Of a stretch of DNA of 64,000 nt, positions 28,296 to 36,890 are shown one piece after another. This DNA is from Shinella curvata. Lineage in GTDB: Bacteria; Pseudomonadota; Alphaproteobacteria; Rhizobiales; Rhizobiaceae. The position numbers and the translations under genes were made by a program. The DNA lies in the NCBI RefSeq assembly GCF_022899935.1, contig NZ_JALJCJ010000003.1:656332-720331 (forward strand). Reading direction: 5' to 3'. The notes below the pieces were generated by a model that worked only from the letters and a program-made list of their open reading frames with translations, searched no databases and was not told the origin of the DNA. Positions within the stretch are counted from its first letter, which is position 1. Every line of letters starts with the position of its first letter.

Positions 28296-29588
28296 CTATT
28301 CCGCAAAGAAGGCGAAGCGGATGACGAAAAGGAGAGCGACGATGGCGGTTGCCGGATGGATGTCCTTCCACTTGCCGGTGAAGAGCTTCATGACGACGTA
28401 GCTGATGAAGCCGAAGGCAAGACCGTTGGCGATCGAATAGGTGAAGGGCATGGCGAGCGCGGTGAGCGCCGCCGGAGCCGCTTCCGTCAGGTCTTCCCAC
28501 TCGATTTCCGTCAGCTCGCGCATCATCAGGCCGGCGACATAGAGCAGCGCCGGGGCGGTCGCGACGCTCGGCACCGAGCCGGCGAGCGGCGAGATGAAGA
28601 GGGCGGCGAGGAACAGGACGGCGACGGTAAGGGCCGTCAGGCCGGTGCGGCCGCCGGCCTGCACGCCCGAGGCACTTTCGACATAGGCCGTGGTCGAACT
28701 GGTGCCCATCAGCGAGCCGGCGACGATCGCCGTGCTGTCGGCGAGAAGCGCGCGGCCGAGACGGCTCTTCTTGCCTTCCTGGATGAGGTTGGCGCGCTTG
28801 GCGACGCCGATCAGCGTGCCGGTGGCGTCGAACACTTCGACGAGCACGAAGACCAGGATGACATGCACGAGACCGCCATGCAGCGCGCCCATGATGTCGA
28901 GCTGCAGGAAGGTCGGCAGGATCGAGGGCGGGGCCGAGACGATGCCCTGGAACTGGCTGACGCCGGTAATCCAGGACAGGATCGTCACGGCAAGAATGCC
29001 GATCAGGATCGCACCCTTGACGCGCAGCGCATCGAGCACGGCGATGATGAAGAAGCCGAGGATGGCCAGCAGCGGGCCGGTCGCCTTGAGGCTGCCGAGG
29101 CCGACGAGCGTTGCCGGGTTATCGACAACGATGCCGGCGTTCTTCAGGGCGATGATGCCGAGAAAAAGGCCGATACCGGCGGCGATGGCGCTGCGCAGCG
29201 AATGCGGGATGCCTTCGATCAGCCAGCTGCGCACCCCCGTAACCGTCAGCAGCACGAAGATGATGCCGGAGATGAAGACCGCACCGAGCGCCTGCTGCCA
29301 GGTGAAGCCGAGGGCCGCCACCACGGTGAAGGCGAAGAAGGCGTTGAGACCCATGCCGGGTGCCATGCCGATCGGCCAGTTGGCGACGAGCGCCATGACG
29401 AGCGAGCCGAGGGCTGCGGCCAGACAGGTTGCCACGAAGACGGCATCGCGGTCCATGCCCGTAGTCGACAGGATGTCCGGATTGACGAAGATGATATAGG
29501 ACATGGTGAGGAAGGTCGTCAGACCCGCCACCACTTCGGTGCGCACGGACGTGCCGTGCTCACTCAGCTTGAAAAGCTTTTCGAACAT
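28296..29588 (-). CDS. NCS2-family purine permease (guanine/hypoxanthine, AzgA/GhxP-like)
   Basis: This 430-residue inner-membrane protein has about 12-14 hydrophobic segments. It begins MFEKLFKLSEHGTSVRTEVVAGLTTF, characteristic of the AzgA-like branch of NCS2 permeases (PbuG, GhxP, PurP). Other family motifs are NPDILSTTGM, PIGMAPGMGLNAFFAF (about 74-89) and the GTSSTTAYVESASGVQAGGRTGLTAL loop. It would import guanine and/or hypoxanthine by proton symport. The start at 29588 has GGGGGAG. The long GC-rich leader contains strong hairpins (see 29633-29714). Substrate is inferred from branch and neighbours. Confidence 0.9.
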   Translation of the reverse strand: MFEKLFKLSEHGTSVRTEVVAGLTTFLTMSYIIFVNPDILSTTGMDRDAVFVATCLAAALGSLVMALVANWPIGMAPGMGLNAFFAFTVVAALGFTWQQALGAVFISGIIFVLLTVTGVRSWLIEGIPHSLRSAIAAGIGLFLGIIALKNAGIVVDNPATLVGLGSLKATGPLLAILGFFIIAVLDALRVKGAILIGILAVTILSWITGVSQFQGIVSAPPSILPTFLQLDIMGALHGGLVHVILVFVLVEVFDATGTLIGVAKRANLIQEGKKSRLGRALLADSTAIVAGSLMGTSSTTAYVESASGVQAGGRTGLTALTVAVLFLAALFISPLAGSVPSVATAPALLYVAGLMMRELTEIEWEDLTEAAPAALTALAMPFTYSIANGLAFGFISYVVMKLFTGKWKDIHPATAIVALLFVIRFAFFAE

Positions 29589-29632
29589 GTTTTCTCCCCC
29601 TGGCGCTGCCTGAGGCGCGCCGTGCAAAACCT

Positions 29633-29714
29633 CCGGGCCAGATGCTCCTCCAGCAGCCCGGAACCAAGCCGACGCCTCGCGACTGCGAACCGCCTGCCCG
29701 CGGGTCACCCCGCG
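29633..29714 (-). promoter_or_regulatory. Structured 5' leader of the purine permease (candidate RNA regulator)
   Basis: On the minus strand, two hairpins precede the permease start. The first is CGCGGG-GTGA-CCCGCG (29699-29714), a perfect 6-bp stem with a GNRA-type loop. The second, nearer the gene, is a 10-bp stem (29652-29661 with 29633-29638 and 29643-29646) with a GGAGG loop and a 4-base bulge TCTG. It lies 45 bases before the ATG. No known purine riboswitch consensus could be matched by eye. Confidence 0.4.
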
Positions 29715-29846
29715 TCCGCGCGCCGCTGTCCGCCGGAAGCCGGCCGCGGTTGATCACAGTTTCGTCATATTGCTTGCTGGAACGCAATTTTGCCAGCCGG
29801 GCATTTCCCCGGATTTTCGCGAAACTCTTTCACGATGCCTGTCGCA

Positions 29847-30305
29847 TCACTCGCAGACGTCGACCCACTCGCCCTTGACGAGGCCTGCCATACGGTCGGG
29901 TGCAATGCGCACCGCCGCATTCGTCGCACCCGCCGCCGGAACCACCTCGTCGAAGGGTTTCAGCGACACGTCGCAATAGACTGGAACCGGCGCTGGCAGG
30001 CCGAAGGGGCAGACGCCGCCCACGGGATGGGACGTGACGGCCAGCACCTGCTCGGCATCGAGCATGCGCGGCTTTGCCGCAAAACGATCCTTGAATTTCC
30101 GGTTGCTCAGCCGCGCCGTACCGGCTGCGACCAGAAGCACGGTCTCCTCGCCGATCCGCAGGCAGATCGTCTTGGCGATCTGTTCGGGCGCCACGCCATG
30201 CGCCTCGGCCGCGAGCGTCACGGTCGCCGAGCTCTGCTCGGTGACGAGAACGTCGATGTCGGGGGCGTTTTCAGCGAAGAAGGCGCGGACGGATTCGAGA
30301 GACAT
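29847..30305 (-). CDS. YbaK/EbsC-family aminoacyl-tRNA editing-like protein
   Basis: This 152-residue protein has the YbaK/ProX fold. Features are SLESVRAFFAENAPDIDV at the N terminus, the QIAKTICLRI strand with the conserved lysine (about 42-51), VGGVCPFGLP (about 94-103) and a VVPAAGATNAAVRI C-terminal segment (about 119-132). Relatives hydrolyse mischarged Cys- or Ala-tRNAPro in trans. The exact tRNA target cannot be told from sequence. The ATG at 30305 has GAGGA immediately upstream, unusually close. It is followed by the purine permease on the same strand after 258 bp of leader DNA. Confidence 0.88.
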   Translation of the reverse strand: MSLESVRAFFAENAPDIDVLVTEQSSATVTLAAEAHGVAPEQIAKTICLRIGEETVLLVAAGTARLSNRKFKDRFAAKPRMLDAEQVLAVTSHPVGGVCPFGLPAPVPVYCDVSLKPFDEVVPAAGATNAAVRIAPDRMAGLVKGEWVDVCE

Positions 30306-30323
30306 TCCTCTGTCATAACCAGT

Positions 30324-30351
30324 CCGGCGGCCTTGATGCAAGGGCCGCCGG
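30324..30351. other. Perfect 9-bp GC-rich inverted repeat
   Basis: Arms 30324-30332 and 30343-30351 with a 10-base loop lie between the DUF2793 stop (30376) and the ybaK start (30305). No T-run follows on the minus strand. It may be a weak or factor-assisted terminator. Confidence 0.45.
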
Positions 30352-30375
30352 AAAGCAATGTATGCGATGCTTTTA

Positions 30376-31776
30376 TCAGGCGTAGATGCCGCCTGTCGGA
30401 TTGGTTCCGACGGTCGAACCGGGCAGATAGGTCGACGCCTTGCCGAAGGTGTTGATGACGCCATTCGTCTCAGCGATGTAGCGGCTGCCGGTCGCCGTAC
30501 CCGATACCGTCAGGTTCGACAGGGCAATGGACGCGCAGTTGCTCGCCGCGAGGAAATGCGTGAAGGCGGGTGTGCCGGTCAGCGTGACGGTGCGGTTGGC
30601 GCCCGACACATAGCCCGCGCCGATATTCATGTGCCGTCGGCCGCCGCCGGAGATCGCATAGTCCTCCTCGATGGCGATATGGCAGGGATTGTCCGCGAAA
30701 ATATGATCCGCATTGGCGCCGACGGTACCGAATTCGAGCTTGCCCGTACGCAGATAGACGCCGTTGCCCACCGACAGCGCGTTGATGAGATCCGTGGCAA
30801 TGGCAAAGCGCAGACCCGCGACGCGCACCTGCGCACCGTTGCGGAAACTCAGTCCCGCACTCAGCACGACCGAGGCCGGCGTCGTCTCGTTGCCCTTGAT
30901 GATCAGTGTGCCGCCGCCGATGAGCGGGCGGGCCACGGTGGCGCCGGCGGCATAGGTGCCGTTGGCCAGCTGGATCGTCACGTCATAGGTCGCGCAATCG
31001 AGTTTATGCGCCTCATCGACCGCCTTTTGCAGGGTTGCGAACGGGGTCCCGGCGCTCAAGCCGCTGTTGCTGTCGCTGCCGGTCGTCGCGACATAGTAGG
31101 TGCGCGCGGCGGTCAGCTGTATGCGAAGGCCCGTCGCGCCTGCGGGAAAGGAGACGCGTCCGGAGCTGCGGTCGATGACGATGGCATCGATGAAGGACGA
31201 GCCGAGAGGACTGACTTTGAAACGCAGATCATCGCTTCCGACCAGGCCGATCTCGGCCCTTGCCGAAAAGCCGGTCTGCAAAAGGAGAGAGGCGGCCTCT
31301 CCGACGGAGGACTTGTTGATCTTGATCTGATGCCCCGCTCCCTCATGGGTGAAAAGAGAAGCCTCACCCGCGACGACCAACCGGTTCGGCGCCTCCGCGG
31401 CCGCGTTGAGGCCAAGCCTTTCCGGCAGGGCGACGTTGAAGGCGGCAAGCGCCCAGTCGGCAGGCCCGAAGGTCAGCAGCCTGTCTTCGTCGACGACATG
31501 GGCAAGCCAGCCGGTGCGCGGCGCATAGAAAACCCACGTTTCGTCCTGCCAGGCGGCAACCTGTTTTTCGTGTCCGGCCCATGCGCCCGAGGCCCCCGCC
31601 GGCACGATATAGCGCGTGCCAGAGACCGGCACCGACGGCGGTGTCATGACCGTCCTGCTCGTCACGGCGAGCTGCACGACCGCATCAAGCGCCTTGATGG
31701 CCTCGTTGTGGGTGACGTGTTTCTGGGCCTGGGAAGGAAGGATGTAGGGCAGGTTCAGGTTTTCGGTTGTGTCCAT
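30376..31776 (-). CDS. DUF2793 phage-type protein with beta-helix-like C-terminal part
   Basis: This 466-residue protein begins with a DUF2793 domain (about 5-95; NLPYILPSQAQKHVTHNEAI, then GTRYIVPAGASGAWAGHE), which is usually found in prophage and tail-associated proteins of alphaproteobacteria. Residues about 225-460 contain TYYVATTGSDSNSGLS and repeating short beta strands, like the right-handed beta-helix of tail-spike or pectate-lyase-like proteins. There is no signal peptide and no neighbouring phage gene, so it is an orphan. It may be a prophage or tailocin remnant, or a domesticated adhesin. Confidence 0.8.
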   Translation of the reverse strand: MDTTENLNLPYILPSQAQKHVTHNEAIKALDAVVQLAVTSRTVMTPPSVPVSGTRYIVPAGASGAWAGHEKQVAAWQDETWVFYAPRTGWLAHVVDEDRLLTFGPADWALAAFNVALPERLGLNAAAEAPNRLVVAGEASLFTHEGAGHQIKINKSSVGEAASLLLQTGFSARAEIGLVGSDDLRFKVSPLGSSFIDAIVIDRSSGRVSFPAGATGLRIQLTAARTYYVATTGSDSNSGLSAGTPFATLQKAVDEAHKLDCATYDVTIQLANGTYAAGATVARPLIGGGTLIIKGNETTPASVVLSAGLSFRNGAQVRVAGLRFAIATDLINALSVGNGVYLRTGKLEFGTVGANADHIFADNPCHIAIEEDYAISGGGRRHMNIGAGYVSGANRTVTLTGTPAFTHFLAASNCASIALSNLTVSGTATGSRYIAETNGVINTFGKASTYLPGSTVGTNPTGGIYA

Positions 31777-32135
31777 TGCGTCCGGTTTCCAGTTGGGCTC
31801 GGGACGATTTTAGTCCAGGCTGGAAACGCGGGGAAAACGGCCGGCATTTTGGGCATTCCGCACGTCGAAGGCTCTCATCGATTTGCGGCCAGCCTTTCAA
31901 ATCTTCGACCCTCATGCTCGGGTTCGTGCAGCCGCCGATTTCGCTCCCCGAGCGACCGCCGGTCATGCACATGGCCCTGCCAGCCAGCATTACCGTCCTT
32001 CGGAGCCTGTCGCCGCACAGCGCGCTTGCAAAATTCCCGTCACCGTCTACAGCGATAGAGGGTCAGGACAGCCCCTCCTCGCGATTGACTGCTGGGGTTC
32101 GGCCGTCCGGGCGGGTTTTCGCGGGAGAAACGCGC
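31777..32135. other. Intergenic region between DUF2793 gene and fabI-like gene
   Basis: This is 359 bp between divergent genes. I see no convincing gene, RNA or repeat. The fabI-like frame stays open upstream, but with no family similarity. It presumably carries both promoters. Confidence 0.5.
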
Positions 32136-32882
32136 ATGAAAGGTCTCATCATCGGCCTTGCCAATGACCAATCGCTCGCCTGGGGATGCGCGAGGGCCCT
32201 GAAGGCCGCCGGGGCGGACCTGGCCATCACCTACCAGAACGACAAGGCGCAGAGCCACGTCGCGCCGCTTGCCGAGGAAGCCGGCGCCTCCATCGTCCTG
32301 CCGCTCGACGTGCGCGATGCCGGGCAGGCGGCGATGCTGTTCGAAACGATCGAGCAACGCTGGGGCCGGCTCGACTTCCTGCTGCATTCCATCGCCTTCG
32401 CTCCGAAAGCGGACCTGCACGGCCGCGTGACCGACAGCTCGGGAGAAGGCTTCGCAACCGCCATGGACATTTCCTGCCACTCGCTGATCCGCCTGGCCAA
32501 ACGCGCCGAGCCGCTGATGACAGCCGGCGGCTCGATCCTCACCATGAGCTTCTACGGGGCGGAGAAGGTCGTGCCCGGCTATGGCATCATGGGGCCGGTT
32601 AAGGCGGCGCTGGAGGCGAGCGTGCGCTACCTCGCCAGCGAGCTCGGCCCGCGCGGCATCCGCGTCAACGCCCTGTCGACCGGCCCGGTAAAGACCCGTG
32701 CCGCCTCCGGCCTCACGCATTTCGACACGCTGATGGGGAAGGCAGCCGAGCGCGCGCCGCTCCATCAACTCGTCACCATAGAACAGATCGGCGAGGCCGC
32801 CGCGTTCCTGCTGTCCGACAAGGCGCGCTACATTAGCGGCCAGACGATCTATGTCGATGCCGGATACAACACATTGGGCTAA
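32136..32882 (+). CDS. fabI: Enoyl-[acyl-carrier-protein] reductase (FabI-like SDR)
   Basis: This 248-residue short-chain dehydrogenase is of the FabI class. It has an atypical N-terminal nucleotide site (GLANDQSLAWGCARAL at about 7-22, in place of GxxxGxG), the HSIAFAPK segment (about 86-93), and the active-site Tyr-x6-Lys in YGIMGPVK. The C-terminal end is IYVDAGYNTLG. It would reduce enoyl-ACP with NAD(P)H. It is shorter than the usual 260-275 residues, starting at the first strand, so it may be a secondary FabI paralogue. The ATG follows GGGAGAAACGCGC. It lies 35 bp before the VIT gene. Confidence 0.88.
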   Translation: MKGLIIGLANDQSLAWGCARALKAAGADLAITYQNDKAQSHVAPLAEEAGASIVLPLDVRDAGQAAMLFETIEQRWGRLDFLLHSIAFAPKADLHGRVTDSSGEGFATAMDISCHSLIRLAKRAEPLMTAGGSILTMSFYGAEKVVPGYGIMGPVKAALEASVRYLASELGPRGIRVNALSTGPVKTRAASGLTHFDTLMGKAAERAPLHQLVTIEQIGEAAAFLLSDKARYISGQTIYVDAGYNTLG

Positions 32883-32917
32883 GGGATACGCGCTTCCACC
32901 GCCATCTGGAAAACAGC

Positions 32918-33622
32918 ATGATACGTGCCATCGCTGAGCTGCTGCGAAAATCCACGCCCGCCCTGTCGGATCCCGCGGAGCGCCGCAGCGCCACGCTGGC
33001 GGCCAATGACGGCATCATCGCGACGGCCGGTATTCTCGAAGGGCTTGCAGGCGCGGGCGCGAACGAAACGACGCTGGTGATGGCGGCAACCGCGGCGACC
33101 ATAGCCGGCATGCTCGGCGCCGGCGGCGCGAAATGGGCGGAGGCGGCGACCGAACGCGAGGCGCAACTCAGCGCGATACGGCAGGAGGCAGCCGAGATCA
33201 GGCGGCAACCGCAAGCCGAGCTTTCCGAGCTTGCCGCATACTACGAAGAGAAGGGGCTCAATCCGCAGCTCGCCCACGAAGTCGCAACCGAACTGATGCG
33301 GCGCTCGCCGCTCAAGGCGCAGCTGGAGAGCGAGCACGGCATTCTCGCGGTCATGTCGAGCGCCGACGTCATCAGGGCGACCGTCGGATCGGCCTTTGCC
33401 TATGCGCTGGGCGCGGCCATTCCTCTCTCCATCACCATTGCGGTGCCGGTACGCCTGGAACCGGGCGTCATCCTCGCCGCCGTGGCAGTGGCGCTCACGC
33501 TGACGTCGATTGTCGGTGCCCGCGCCGGACATCTGAACATCCCGTTCACGCTCCTGCGCACGCTCGTCATCGGCATCGGCACGATCGCGGTCAGCTACCT
33601 CGCCGGCAGGATCGTCTTTTGA
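32918..33622 (+). CDS. VIT1/CCC1-family membrane transporter (Fe/Mn)
   Basis: This 234-residue inner-membrane protein has the VIT order. Two N-terminal helices include LAANDGIIATAGILEGLAGAG. A cytoplasmic acidic metal-binding helical segment follows at about 70-135, with EIRRQPQAELSELAAYYEEKGL. Three C-terminal helices begin at about 145 (YALGAAIPLSI). The family exports or compartmentalises Fe2+ or Mn2+. The start is 35 bp after the fabI-like stop, so the two may share a transcript. The stop is 20 bp from the convergent nikE end. Confidence 0.85.
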   Translation: MIRAIAELLRKSTPALSDPAERRSATLAANDGIIATAGILEGLAGAGANETTLVMAATAATIAGMLGAGGAKWAEAATEREAQLSAIRQEAAEIRRQPQAELSELAAYYEEKGLNPQLAHEVATELMRRSPLKAQLESEHGILAVMSSADVIRATVGSAFAYALGAAIPLSITIAVPVRLEPGVILAAVAVALTLTSIVGARAGHLNIPFTLLRTLVIGIGTIAVSYLAGRIVF

Positions 33623-33642
33623 CCGCAAACGGATGAGAGCCG

Positions 33643-34236
33643 CTACAGCGTGACCGTCCGCTCCGCCACCCGGCCCAGCAGCGCCAGATCGTGGCTGATC
33701 GCCAATATGCCGATGTCCCGCTTTGCCGAAACATCGATCAGGGCATGCCAGATCTCGCTTTGCGCAATCGGATCGAGCATGGACGTGATCTCGTCGGCGA
33801 TCAGGAAACGGGTTCCCGGCGCCAGCGCGCGCAGCAGCGCCACCCGCTGCAACTCGCCGCCGGACAGTTCGTGAGGAAAGCGGTCGAACCATTGCCGCCG
33901 TATGCCGAACGCCTGCAACAAGCTTTCGTCGGGCGCAAAGGCTTCCGAAACGATCCGCCCGATCTTCCAACGCGGATTGACCGCGAAGATCGCCGTCTGG
34001 TGCACCAGTTGAACGGGATTGAAACCCGTCGAAGGTGATGCGGCGCCATCGATCAGCACCCTGCCTCTCGTCGGGAGAAGATGCCGGGCCAGAATCCTTC
34101 CCAGCGTCGACTTTCCCTGTCCCGATTTTCCCGTCAGGCCCAATATCCGGCCGCTTTCGAGCGCGAGATCGACCCCGTCCAGCACGGGCGCGCCGCCGCC
34201 AAAACCGAATCCGATCGCCGCCGCCTCAAGCCTCAT
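33643..34236 (-). CDS. nikE: ABC transporter ATPase, second subunit (NikE-type)
   Basis: This 197-residue ATPase belongs to the oligopeptide/nickel family. It has Walker A GKSGQGKST (about 37-45), signature LSGGELQRV, Walker B FLIADEI and the H-loop ISHD. It is shorter than full-length OppF/NikE (about 250-260) because it lacks the C-terminal oligopeptide-binding extension. The start at 34236 overlaps the nikD stop by 11 bp. It is the last gene of the nikABCDE-type operon. Nickel as substrate rests on the divergent NikR and the urease genes, not on this protein itself. Confidence 0.8.
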   Translation of the reverse strand: MRLEAAAIGFGFGGGAPVLDGVDLALESGRILGLTGKSGQGKSTLGRILARHLLPTRGRVLIDGAASPSTGFNPVQLVHQTAIFAVNPRWKIGRIVSEAFAPDESLLQAFGIRRQWFDRFPHELSGGELQRVALLRALAPGTRFLIADEITSMLDPIAQSEIWHALIDVSAKRDIGILAISHDLALLGRVAERTVTL

Positions 34237-35029
34237 GGCATGCCCGTGAAAAGCCGTTCTGCGGCAAGGCATTCCAGATCGATCGGGCATAGCCGGCGCA
34301 AAGCGCCTCACCGTCGCTGGTAAAGGCGTCGGCCCGCTCCTCAGCGACGACCTGCCCGCGGTCGAGGAGGACCACCCGGTCGGCGATCTTCAGCGCCGCC
34401 GGGAGATCGTGGGAGATGACGATGACGGCTTTTCCAGCTTCCGCGAAGGATTTCAGGCAGCGAAAGACCCGTGCCGTGTTGTCGGCGTCGAGGCCGTTGC
34501 TCGGTTCGTCGGCTAACACGAGATCGGCACCCGACGCCATCGTCATCGCCAGCATGACGCGGCGTGCCATGCCGCCCGACAGCGTATGCGGGAAGGTGCC
34601 GGCAACGGCCGGCGCGAGGTCGAAGCGCGACAATGCCTCCGCCACCGCGCCCGGCGCCGTCATCGGACGGCCCGCCCGTCGGGCGGCCCAGCGCAGCTGC
34701 TGGCCGACCGTGGCAAGCGGGTCGAGATGGCCGACCGACTGGGGGATCAGCGCGATGCGGTTTCCACGCAGGGCGGCCTGCGCCGGGGCGTCGAGAACGT
34801 GCCCGTCGAAGCGCATGGTGCCACCGGCCAGCGCATTGGGCGGCAACAGCCCCATGACGGCATGGGCAAGCAGGCTCTTGCCAGCACCCGAGGCCCCGAA
34901 CAGGGCGAGCACCTCGCCACGCGCGACAGCGAGCGAAACATCGCGCACGCAATCGGTGGTTATCCGGCGTCTCAGGCCATCGCGGCGGTGAAACGAGACC
35001 GTCAGCCTTTCGATCTCCAGCACGCTCAT
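34226..35029 (-). CDS. nikD: ABC transporter ATPase, first subunit (NikD-type)
   Basis: This 267-residue ATPase has Walker A GASGAGKSLLA (about 43-53), Q-loop in IPQSVG, signature LSGGMARRV, Walker B LVLADEPSNGLD and switch ISHD. It matches OppD/NikD and energises the membrane pair. The ATG at 35029 has GAGGAGG upstream and overlaps the nikC stop by 4 bp. A longer in-frame extension up to 35935 is only the antisense-like continuation of the frame through the permease gene. Confidence 0.85.
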   Translation of the reverse strand: MSVLEIERLTVSFHRRDGLRRRITTDCVRDVSLAVARGEVLALFGASGAGKSLLAHAVMGLLPPNALAGGTMRFDGHVLDAPAQAALRGNRIALIPQSVGHLDPLATVGQQLRWAARRAGRPMTAPGAVAEALSRFDLAPAVAGTFPHTLSGGMARRVMLAMTMASGADLVLADEPSNGLDADNTARVFRCLKSFAEAGKAVIVISHDLPAALKIADRVVLLDRGQVVAEERADAFTSDGEALCAGYARSIWNALPQNGFSRACHEA

Positions 35030-35880
35030 GACCGGCCTCCTCGCGGATCCGTCAGCGCGCGCAGCCCGTTGCCGATGACATCGAAGCACAGGACGGCGAC
35101 CAGCAGCAGAAGGCCCGGGAACAGGCCGAGCCACCATTTGCCGGCCATGAGGTAGCGCATCGATTCCGACAGCAGGATGCCGATCGCCGGCTTGCCGGGC
35201 TCTAGCCCGAAGCCGAGAAAGGTCAGCCCCGCCTCGTGCAGGATGGCGTGCGGAAACAGCAGGACGAAGCCGACGATCATTTGCGGAACCAGATGCGGCA
35301 GGATGTGATGCCGGGCGATGAACCAGCGCGATCTGCCAAAATTGCGCGATACGGCGACGTAGTCCGCATTGCGCACCTGCAGGATCTCCGCGCGAAGAAT
35401 GCGTGTCAGGCGCGGCCAATGGGTCACCGCGACGGCGATGACGACGGCGGCCGCGCCGCCGCCGAGCGCGAAGGAGATCAGGATCAGCAGGACGAGATGC
35501 GGTAGCCCCATCGTCATGTCGATGAAAAACGACACGATGCCGTCGGCGATCCGCGAGCCGCTGGCCGCCGCGATGGCGAGGCAGGTGGCGATGACGACCG
35601 ATATGCCGGCAGCCAGGAAACCGACGCGGAAACTGAGCGCCAGCCCCTTGATCGTTCGGGCCAGCACGTCGCGCCCGAACATGTCGGTGCCGAAAGGATG
35701 CTGCCACGATGGCGGCTGGAGCCGCATCTGGAAATCGCTCGCCAGGCCGGACATGCCGGTGAGCGAGGCCGCAAGCAGGATGGCGACGAGCAGGAGCACC
35801 GCGATCCCCATTGCGACAATCACGGGGCGCACCCGCTCGAGCGACGGCGTTTCCGGAGGTTTTTCGAATACCACCGTCAT
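35026..35880 (-). CDS. nikC: ABC transporter permease (NikC-type)
   Basis: This 284-residue protein of the BPD_transp_1/DppC class has about six hydrophobic segments, the N-terminal HPFGTDMFGRDVLARTIKG segment typical of DppC/NikC (about 62-80) and the EAA loop near EILQVRNADYVAVSRNFG. It forms the channel with NikB. It overlaps both neighbours by 4 bp, which shows tight translational coupling in the operon. Confidence 0.88.
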   Translation of the reverse strand: MTVVFEKPPETPSLERVRPVIVAMGIAVLLLVAILLAASLTGMSGLASDFQMRLQPPSWQHPFGTDMFGRDVLARTIKGLALSFRVGFLAAGISVVIATCLAIAAASGSRIADGIVSFFIDMTMGLPHLVLLILISFALGGGAAAVVIAVAVTHWPRLTRILRAEILQVRNADYVAVSRNFGRSRWFIARHHILPHLVPQMIVGFVLLFPHAILHEAGLTFLGFGLEPGKPAIGILLSESMRYLMAGKWWLGLFPGLLLLVAVLCFDVIGNGLRALTDPRGGRS

Positions 35881-36881
35881 TGCGAGACCTCCCGCCAGGT
35901 TTCGCTTGCCGAGGAGATGCGCGGGTCCGCCACATGGTAGAGAACGTCCGCGATCGTGTTGCCGATCGAGACGAACAGGGTCGTCATGAGGGTGATGGCA
36001 AGGAGCAGGGGCACATCGCCGCGAAGGCCGGCCTCGATGGTGGCGCTTCCCAGGCCCGGATAGGAGAACACGGTTTCGGCAAGGATGGAGCCGCCGAAAA
36101 GCTCTCCCAGGGAGGCGAAGAGAACGGTGATCGCCGGCAGGGCGGCGTTGCGCACGCCGTGACGCAGCACGATGTCCAGCGTCGTGCCGCCTTGCGCCCG
36201 CGCATAGAGCACGAAGTCGGACTGCATGATCTCGATCATCTTGACGCGCGTATGGAGCGCGATCTGTGCGATGCCGAGGATCGACAGCGCGGCGAGCGGC
36301 AGCAGGAGATGGTGCAGGCGCTGCAGCAGCGTGACGTCTTCCGGCAGAACGCCGATGGGGGCCGCGCAGCAGACGGGCGTCCAGCGCAAGCCCACCGAAA
36401 AGACGATCAGCAACAGGATCGCGATCCAGAATGTCGGCGTCGCCGCCAGGACATAGGCATAGAGCCGGATGATGCGGTCGCTCCAGCGGCCCGGATTGGC
36501 GCCCGCCCAGATGCCGAGCGAAAAGCCGATGATCCCGGAAAACAGCCATGCCAGTCCCATGAGGACGATGGAGGACCGGAACCGCTCCGATATGACGTCG
36601 GCGACGGAAGCGTTGTAGGTGACGCTCCATCCCAGATCACCCGTCAGGATGCTTGAAAACCATTTTGCGAACTGGACGCCGGCAGGCTGGTCCATCCCCC
36701 ATTTCTGCGCGATGAGCGCGCGCTGTTCCGGACCGACGCGTGCAATATCCGGCCCGAGATAGGCATCGATCGGGTCGACTGGCGAGAGTTTCGCCAGGAG
36801 GAAGGCCACGACCGCCACACCCGCCAGCACAAGTGCCAGGCGGACGAGACGGATGAGAACGAAAGCCTTCCAGGACCCCAT
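35877..36881 (-). CDS. nikB: ABC transporter permease (NikB-type)
   Basis: This 334-residue DppB/NikB-class permease has about six hydrophobic segments. Hallmarks are the N-terminal helix followed by KLSPVDPIDAYLG, the periplasmic loop and GDLGWSVTYNASVADVI (about 82-98). The EAA region is DFVLYARAQGGTTLDIVLRHGVRNA, and the C-terminal SYPGLGSATIEAGLRGDVPLLLA is typical of DppB. It starts 9 bp after the nikA stop and overlaps nikC by 4 bp. It works as a heterodimer with NikC in the inner membrane. Confidence 0.88.
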   Translation of the reverse strand: MGSWKAFVLIRLVRLALVLAGVAVVAFLLAKLSPVDPIDAYLGPDIARVGPEQRALIAQKWGMDQPAGVQFAKWFSSILTGDLGWSVTYNASVADVISERFRSSIVLMGLAWLFSGIIGFSLGIWAGANPGRWSDRIIRLYAYVLAATPTFWIAILLLIVFSVGLRWTPVCCAAPIGVLPEDVTLLQRLHHLLLPLAALSILGIAQIALHTRVKMIEIMQSDFVLYARAQGGTTLDIVLRHGVRNAALPAITVLFASLGELFGGSILAETVFSYPGLGSATIEAGLRGDVPLLLAITLMTTLFVSIGNTIADVLYHVADPRISSASETWREVSQ

Positions 36882-36890
36882 GGCCGTTCC

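Noticed and set aside
28203..29753. 516-codon plus-strand frame opposite the purine permease
   Set aside because: The translation is dominated by Asp, Glu, Arg and Gly, a typical shadow of a hydrophobic membrane protein gene on the opposite strand.
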